DNA from: an uncultured Eubacteriales bacterium
GTDB taxonomy: Bacteria; Bacillota_A; Clostridia; Oscillospirales; Oscillospiraceae
Length of the DNA: 7,475 bases
Assembly (NCBI GenBank): GCA_949451265.1
Contig: CASTQR010000074.1
Span: forward strand, 1 to 7,475
Direction of reading: 5' to 3'
The position numbers and the translations under genes were made by a program. Below are positions 6,568-7,475 of this stretch, in pieces. The notes under the pieces were generated by a model. It did no database searches. It worked only from the letters and a program-made list of their open reading frames with translations, and had not been told where the DNA came from. Each line of letters begins with the position of its first letter. Position 1 is the stretch's first letter.

Positions 6568-7458
6568 TCAGCCCTTCACCGCACCGGCCATAAAGCCCTT
6601 CTCAAAATACTTCTGGACGAAGGGGTAGGCGATCAGCATGGGCAGGGCCGCCACGATCATGGAACTGAACTTGATCATCTCTTTCAGCTTGTTCAGCTCG
6701 GCGAAGCCGCCCTCCACCATGCCCGCCTGTTCGGTGGAGGCGGCGCTCTTGATCAGGATGCCCCGCAGCACCAGGGGCAGGGGCTGGCCCTTGCCGCCCA
6801 GGTAGATCATGGCAGTGAACCAGTCGTTCCAGTAGGCCACCATGGCGAACACCGCCTGCACCGCCAGGATTGGCATAGACAGGGGTATGACCACGCTGAT
6901 AAAGGTGCGGAATTTGGACGCGCCGTCGATCTCCGCCGCCTCCACCAGGTCGTGGGGGATGCTGTTCTGGAAGTAGTTGCGCACGATGATCATATTGCCC
7001 ACCCCCACGCCGCCGGGGAGGAACAGGGACCACATGTTCCCGATGAGGCCGGTCTGCTTGACGATGAGGTAGGTGGGGATCATGCCGCCGCCGAAGTACA
7101 TGGTGAATACGAAGAACAGGCTGAGGAACTTGCGCCCCGGCAGGTCCTTCTGGGCCAGGGGATAGGCGGTGATATACAGCATGATCACGGAGAAGATGGT
7201 GCCGATGACGGTATACTTCACGGAGTTGAAGAAGCCAGGCATGATCTTGGGGTCGGCGAACACCGCCTTGTAGCCGTCCAGGGTGAAGCCGCTGGGCAGC
7301 AGGAAGGTCTTGCCCGCGTACACGTCGTAGGGGTTGGAGAAGGAGGCGATGACCACATAATACAGCGGGTAGGCCACAATGAGAAGCACGATGGCGCAGA
7401 TAGCCACCAGGATGATGTCGCTGGTGCGGTCGGAAACGCCCTTTGCCTGTTTGTTCAT
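6568..7458 (-). CDS. Carbohydrate ABC transporter permease, LplC/YtcP type
   Basis: This is one of two membrane subunits expected to form the channel of a sugar importer. It has 296 residues, normal for the family. About six hydrophobic segments can be seen: roughly 14-38, 80-102, 111-133, 143-160, 187-210 and 265-282. The cytoplasmic EAA loop, which docks the ATPase, begins EAAEIDGA at 173 and runs to the IPLSMP end at 191-196. The C-terminal QKYFEKGFMAGAVKG is characteristic of the LplC/YtcP branch. The ATG at 7458 is preceded by AAGGGGG with a 7-base spacer. The binding-protein gene follows by 17 bases in the same transcript. The partner permease (LplB-like) should be just upstream, beyond the window edge, and the operon promoter is also outside. 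No ATPase gene is seen here; many such systems share an MsmX-type ATPase encoded elsewhere. Confidence 0.94.
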   Translation of the reverse strand: MNKQAKGVSDRTSDIILVAICAIVLLIVAYPLYYVVIASFSNPYDVYAGKTFLLPSGFTLDGYKAVFADPKIMPGFFNSVKYTVIGTIFSVIMLYITAYPLAQKDLPGRKFLSLFFVFTMYFGGGMIPTYLIVKQTGLIGNMWSLFLPGGVGVGNMIIVRNYFQNSIPHDLVEAAEIDGASKFRTFISVVIPLSMPILAVQAVFAMVAYWNDWFTAMIYLGGKGQPLPLVLRGILIKSAASTEQAGMVEGGFAELNKLKEMIKFSSMIVAALPMLIAYPFVQKYFEKGFMAGAVKG

Positions 7459-7475
7459 ACGCCCACCCCCTTAGA

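Overview
The window is GC-rich, with codon third positions dominated by G and C. It is densely packed, with strong AAGGAG-type ribosome binding sites, a sigma-A-like promoter and intrinsic hairpin terminators. A lipoprotein solute-binding protein, LplC-type sugar permease, VanY-type carboxypeptidase and VanS-like histidine kinase fit a GC-rich Firmicute. A gut Oscillospiraceae-like bacterium (Flavonifractor/Lawsonibacter type) is my inference from style, not from a search.

Left part (1-2216, plus strand) is a cell-envelope block. It holds the C-terminal part of a sensor histidine kinase whose start lies outside the window. A translationally coupled gene for an unrecognised membrane-anchored protein follows (stop and start share ATGA). 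After a gap of about 90 bp comes a membrane-anchored VanY-family D,D-carboxypeptidase (peptidase M15B) with its motifs intact. The gap contains a possible extended -10 promoter. The block suggests a sensor that adjusts peptidoglycan trimming, but nothing here shows vancomycin resistance: no vanH/A/X is visible.

A long GC-rich dyad (2227-2264) separates this block from the convergent minus-strand genes and looks like a bidirectional terminator.

Right part (2297-7475, minus strand) is a sucrose or fructo-oligosaccharide utilisation locus. In transcription order it has an LplC/YtcP-type permease (upstream partners beyond the window edge), a lipoprotein solute-binding protein, and an intrinsic terminator. 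Then comes a strong promoter (TTGCCA-17 bp-TATAAT), a cytoplasmic GH32 beta-fructosidase and a PfkB-family fructokinase. The transporter would import an intact fructoside, GH32 would release fructose, and the kinase would make fructose-6-phosphate for glycolysis. Because import is by ABC transporter rather than PTS, the GH32 probably acts on unphosphorylated sugar, despite the usual 'sucrose-6-phosphate hydrolase' label.

All genes appear intact except the kinase cut by the left edge. I see no RNA genes, CRISPR, insertion sequences or other mobile elements. No undescribed multi-gene system stands out. The least explained element is the coupled membrane protein at 546-1322.
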